Source: Labrys miyagiensis (GTDB lineage Bacteria > Pseudomonadota > Alphaproteobacteria > Rhizobiales > Labraceae). Taken from it: a DNA stretch of 64,000 nucleotides. The stretch's first letter is position 1. Each line of letters starts with the position of its first letter. Below the pieces are notes generated by a model. The model saw only the letters and a list, made by a program, of their open reading frames with translations. It was not told the origin of the DNA and did no database searches. A program made the translations under genes and the position numbers. Of the stretch, positions 61,642-64,000 are shown piece by piece. The DNA lies in assembly GCF_030160835.1 (NCBI RefSeq), contig NZ_BSPC01000048.1:62001-126000 (forward strand), read 5' to 3'.

Positions 61642-62100
61642 TTACTTAACGCCCTTGAGAGCAGCGGCGCACTGGCTCCAGTAGCCACCCTTGCTGCCCC
61701 ACTTCATGCCGTTGGTTTGTCCGGCGGCCTTGAGGGCCTTCCAGTGCTTGCCACAAGTTTTGATCTTCGCATCCTTGCCGTTGGCGAATTCCGGGTCGAT
61801 GGCGCTCGGGAACATGCCACTCACGGCCACCGGCTTCGGCTTGGCCATGGTCGTCGTCGGTGCAGGGGCCGGAGCGGCGGGAGCCGGAGCGGGCGCAGCC
61901 GGCATGGCGGCGGGCGTCGCATCAGCACCGCACTGGGCCTTGCGGAAGTCGTTCCAGCTCATGCCGTTGAGCGAGTTGGCCGACTTGGCCGCTTCATACT
62001 TGGTGCTGCACTCCTTCATGGTGAGCGCGTTGGCGGGGGCTGTGACAGCCATGGCACCGACGAGCGCCAGTCCGGCGACAACGATAGCGGAACGAATCAT
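61642..62100 (-). CDS. Secreted protein with two Cys-containing repeats
   Basis: 152 residues. Signal peptide MIRSAIVVAGLALVGAMAVTAPANA. Two related units: CSTKYEAAKSANSLNGMSWN, then DFRKAQC (about residues 31-57), and CGKHWKALKAAGQTNGMKWG, then a Tyr-Trp-Ser-Gln-Cys (about 116-144), joined by an Ala/Pro-rich linker. Both have Cys at each end, an NGM-W core and a similar length. PsiF-like repeats are similar in outline, but I do not assign the family. GGGAG before the ATG. Confidence 0.8.
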   Translation of the reverse strand: MIRSAIVVAGLALVGAMAVTAPANALTMKECSTKYEAAKSANSLNGMSWNDFRKAQCGADATPAAMPAAPAPAPAAPAPAPTTTMAKPKPVAVSGMFPSAIDPEFANGKDAKIKTCGKHWKALKAAGQTNGMKWGSKGGYWSQCAAALKGVK

Positions 62101-62391
62101 TGAATAACTCCCTCTCTCTCGGCGGATCACATCCGCCGCCGACTCCTGGATAACCCTCAGCCGGATGCCTATTTTTGCGATTAGGATTGCGGCGAAGGTA
62201 CGGCACTCGCAAGTGATAGACTGAGTCTGAGAAAGAAAAAAGCGGAACTTTCGGGTAATCAGCCAAGTTTCTGTTTCGGGCAAAGCTTGCCGGGCACTCG
62301 CGCCCAGCGCGCATTGCATGAATATGTCACAGTTGACGGCAGTTGCTCCGTAACGTCAGCAGGTAGAGGTTGTGGCGTTTTTCGGAATGGT

Positions 62392-62952
62392 CTAGGCCGC
62401 TGGCTGCGCGGCGCGACGGCGGCGAAACATTGCAACGGGGGAGCCCTGATGAATGGACTGCCGTACATATTCATAGCCGCATTTGAGCGCGACGCGCTGC
62501 GAGTGAATATTATCGGGGCTCGTCATGCAATTGGTATGGGGAATATCAATATGGCCATCGAACCAGCTTAGAACCGTCTTCGCTGCTTCCGTAGCGTATC
62601 CTTTACCTTGATTGGTGCCGGTGATGCTGTAGCCGAGCTCGGGCGTTCCCCGAAATTCCGGTTCGATATCACGCTCGAAGTTCTGGATGCCGACTTCGCC
62701 AATGAATTGACCGGTTATCTTTTCGAGGATGACCCAGAAGCCGAAGCCCAGCCATTGCCAGTGCCCGCCATAGCGCAGGATGCGCGTCCACACTTCCTCG
62801 CGCGGATAGGGGGACTTGCGGATATAGCGCAGCACCGCCTGCTCCGACCACATCGCCGTGCAGCTTTCCAGATCGCCGGGACCATGCGCGCGCAAAATCA
62901 GGCGCGGCGTCTCGAGGATTGGAGGCACGGTGAATGCCGACAAACGGGGCAT
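62392..62952 (-). CDS. GNAT family N-acetyltransferase
   Basis: 186 residues. TPRLILRAHGPGDLESCTAMWSEQAVLRYI is typical of RimJ/RimL-type GNAT enzymes. FWVILEKITGQFIGEVGIQNF and ELGYSITGTNQGKGYATEAAKTVLSWF carry the acetyl-CoA binding motif (Q/RxxGxG/A region: QGKGYA). The C-terminus is rich in Arg. ATG at 62952 with GAGGAAAG upstream; the frame is open further upstream but without support. Substrate unknown. Confidence 0.92.
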   Translation of the reverse strand: MPRLSAFTVPPILETPRLILRAHGPGDLESCTAMWSEQAVLRYIRKSPYPREEVWTRILRYGGHWQWLGFGFWVILEKITGQFIGEVGIQNFERDIEPEFRGTPELGYSITGTNQGKGYATEAAKTVLSWFDGHIDIPHTNCMTSPDNIHSQRVALKCGYEYVRQSIHQGSPVAMFRRRRAAQPAA

Positions 62953-63191
62953 GGGCGAACTTTCCTCGATCGCGAATGATGGATCGGTAGCTAGAGTAGC
63001 AACCGGCCGGACGGGATGGCCCGACGCCGATGGCTGGGAAGAGGGGGCGGTCAGGTAGGCGATAATTTTGCTCCTTTTACGGGCGTGGTTGCGATGTGGC
63101 CGCATGGTAGCCATGCACTCTCATCGCTACCGGCTGAGGCGGTGCATCTTTATATTGCACTGCAACAAACAACGGATTTGAGAGAGAGATC

Positions 63192-63350
63192 ATGATTTTT
63201 GCGAGCCTTATTGCCGCTCTGCGTGCCCGTTACCAGGCCTATCGGGCCTACCAGAATCGTCTGGCGGCCTATCAGATGCTGACCGACAAGGATTTGGCCG
63301 AAATCGGCTTTAGCCGTGGCGATATTTCTGACCTCGCCCGGCTTGGCTGA
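63192..63350 (+). CDS. DUF1127-type small protein
   Basis: 52 residues: MIFASLIAALRARYQAYRAY, then QNRLAAYQMLTDKDLAEIG and a final FSRGDISDLARLG. The Leu/Arg/Tyr-rich helix followed by a D-x-x-L-x-x-IG-hook matches DUF1127 (YjiS-type) micro-proteins, which are often stress- or metabolism-regulated. GAGAGAGA precedes the ATG. A strong terminator follows, supporting a real short transcript. Confidence 0.85.
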   Translation: MIFASLIAALRARYQAYRAYQNRLAAYQMLTDKDLAEIGFSRGDISDLARLG

Positions 63351-63377
63351 TACATTCGGTACTTCTCCATAAGAATC

Positions 63378-63412
63378 AAGCCCGGCTGCATGATTGCGAG
63401 CCGGGCTTTTGT
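63378..63412 (+). terminator. Intrinsic terminator of the DUF1127 gene
   Basis: AAGCCCGGCT (63378-63387) pairs with AGCCGGGCTT (63399-63408), followed by TTGTTTT. Confidence 0.9.
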
Positions 63413-63638
63413 TTTGCTCGATTAGTCCGCGGGGACCCGTGCGGCGTGGTACGCTGCTACAGCCGGACGACGAGACGACTTTCGTCCTTTTCTGCATAAG
63501 GCGCTCCCCCAGAGGGCTGCGGATACTGCCCCAAGCATCACCATCACAGCGTGACGCAGGTGTTATATCGATGCGGAAAGCAGCTTGCCTGGTGAACCCG
63601 GCCCGGCATGGCCCCCAACGCGATCGATCCCCGCCACC

Positions 63639-64000
63639 CTATCCGGGTTCCGGCGCATCGCAACGTGGCTGTCTGCCTTTACCCCGGATAAACCACGGCT
63701 TTGATCCATGCGGAGCGATGCCCGGCCCGATGGCCGTGCCGTCCTCGTAGGTCCTTGTTATCGCACCATTTTCTGTCTTGAAATGCGCTTCCCCTTTTCG
63801 GCGCGATATTCTAGCATGGGAGTGGGAATGCCCCGGTCCGGGCCCGTTTGCAAGCCGATCGTCAAGAATCGGAACCTGTTCCCCGGCACTATGAAATTCG
63901 AGGAAACGGCCGGCCCAGCGCTGGTAGCCGAGGAATGGATCGACGACGGTGGCAAGTGTGGTAACGAGATCCCGGCCCGTGATCTGCGTGGGTACGACAA
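63639..64000 (-). CDS. Partial gene running off the right edge, unknown product
   Basis: On the minus strand the last frame (codons ending at 64000) is open for 119 residues from the window edge to TAG at 63639. It contains QITGRDLVTTLATVVDPFLG, YQRWAGRFLEFHSAGEQVP and HSHSHARISRRKGEAHFKT. Codons in the first half use mostly C or G in third position, as real genes here do. The start lies outside the window. I do not recognise the protein; the His/Arg-rich tail could be disordered. Confidence 0.6.
   Translation of the reverse strand, partial: VVPTQITGRDLVTTLATVVDPFLGYQRWAGRFLEFHSAGEQVPILDDRLANGPGPGHSHSHARISRRKGEAHFKTENGAITRTYEDGTAIGPGIAPHGSKPWFIRGKGRQPRCDAPEPG

Overview
The window is GC-rich chromosomal DNA from an alphaproteobacterium, most likely of the order Hyphomicrobiales (Rhizobiales). 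The lineage is suggested by a circularly permuted, two-piece type ssrA (tmRNA) gene, an alpha-type SspB adaptor, a DUF4169 gene beside a ribbon-helix-helix gene, an Usg-family protein, and the neighbourhood thyA/folA/hflKC/degP/serB/miaA/ilvIH/ilvC. The genus cannot be read from the sequence. There are no rRNA or tRNA genes, no CRISPR array, no phage genes and no transposase.

Layout. 0-9 kb: a LysE-type exporter, a quaternary-amine (glycine betaine/choline class) ABC transporter with a double permease, a DUF817 membrane protein, a hotdog thioesterase and an FAD-linked D-lactate-type dehydrogenase. 9-15.5 kb: a large AsmA protein, an RHH/DUF4169 pair, a decayed 3' remnant of fumC, and ssrA followed directly by sspB, the adaptor for ssrA-tagged proteins. 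15.5-28.5 kb: degP, DUF2065, hflC and hflK (minus strand), a zincin-like protein, miaA and serB (divergent), thyA, folA, and the branched-chain amino-acid genes ilvI, ilvH and ilvC. 28.5-35.5 kb: an EmrAB-type efflux pair with a divergent TetR regulator, usg, a cyclopropane fatty acid synthase and a flavin monooxygenase. 35.5-41.7 kb: a CUT2-type sugar ABC transporter and leuA. 41.7-51.7 kb: small secreted proteins, an L-idonate 5-dehydrogenase-like enzyme, pdxY-phzF-nudix, a JmjC-like cupin, an S1C protease and a beta-barrel porin. 51.7-62 kb: myo-inositol catabolism (iolC-iolD-iolE-iolB, divergent iolG, an RpiR regulator and a second Gfo/Idh/MocA oxidoreductase). 62-64 kb: a GNAT acetyltransferase, a DUF1127-type micro-protein and a partial gene running off the right edge.

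The strongest unannotated signals are in the non-coding DNA. (1) ssrA at about 14.40-14.74 kb encodes the tag ANDNYAPVAVAA and has a G3-U70 acceptor stem. (2) A complete attenuator precedes ilvI: promoter, Shine-Dalgarno (SD), a 16-residue leader peptide with Ile-Leu-Ile-Val codons, a nested hairpin and a terminator. (3) A 31-residue leader peptide with nine leucines, with its own promoter, precedes leuA. (4) A dispersed palindromic repeat family (nine copies) often fills the gap between genes. Its two arms co-vary within a copy, its outer end supplies the Shine-Dalgarno of five downstream genes, and two copies enclose an intrinsic terminator.

The biosynthetic genes (ilvI, ilvH, ilvC, leuA) form a branched-chain amino-acid set that appears to be controlled by leader-peptide attenuation. 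The iol genes form an inositol-degradation module. The sugar ABC transporter could feed such a module, but nothing in the sequence proves its substrate.
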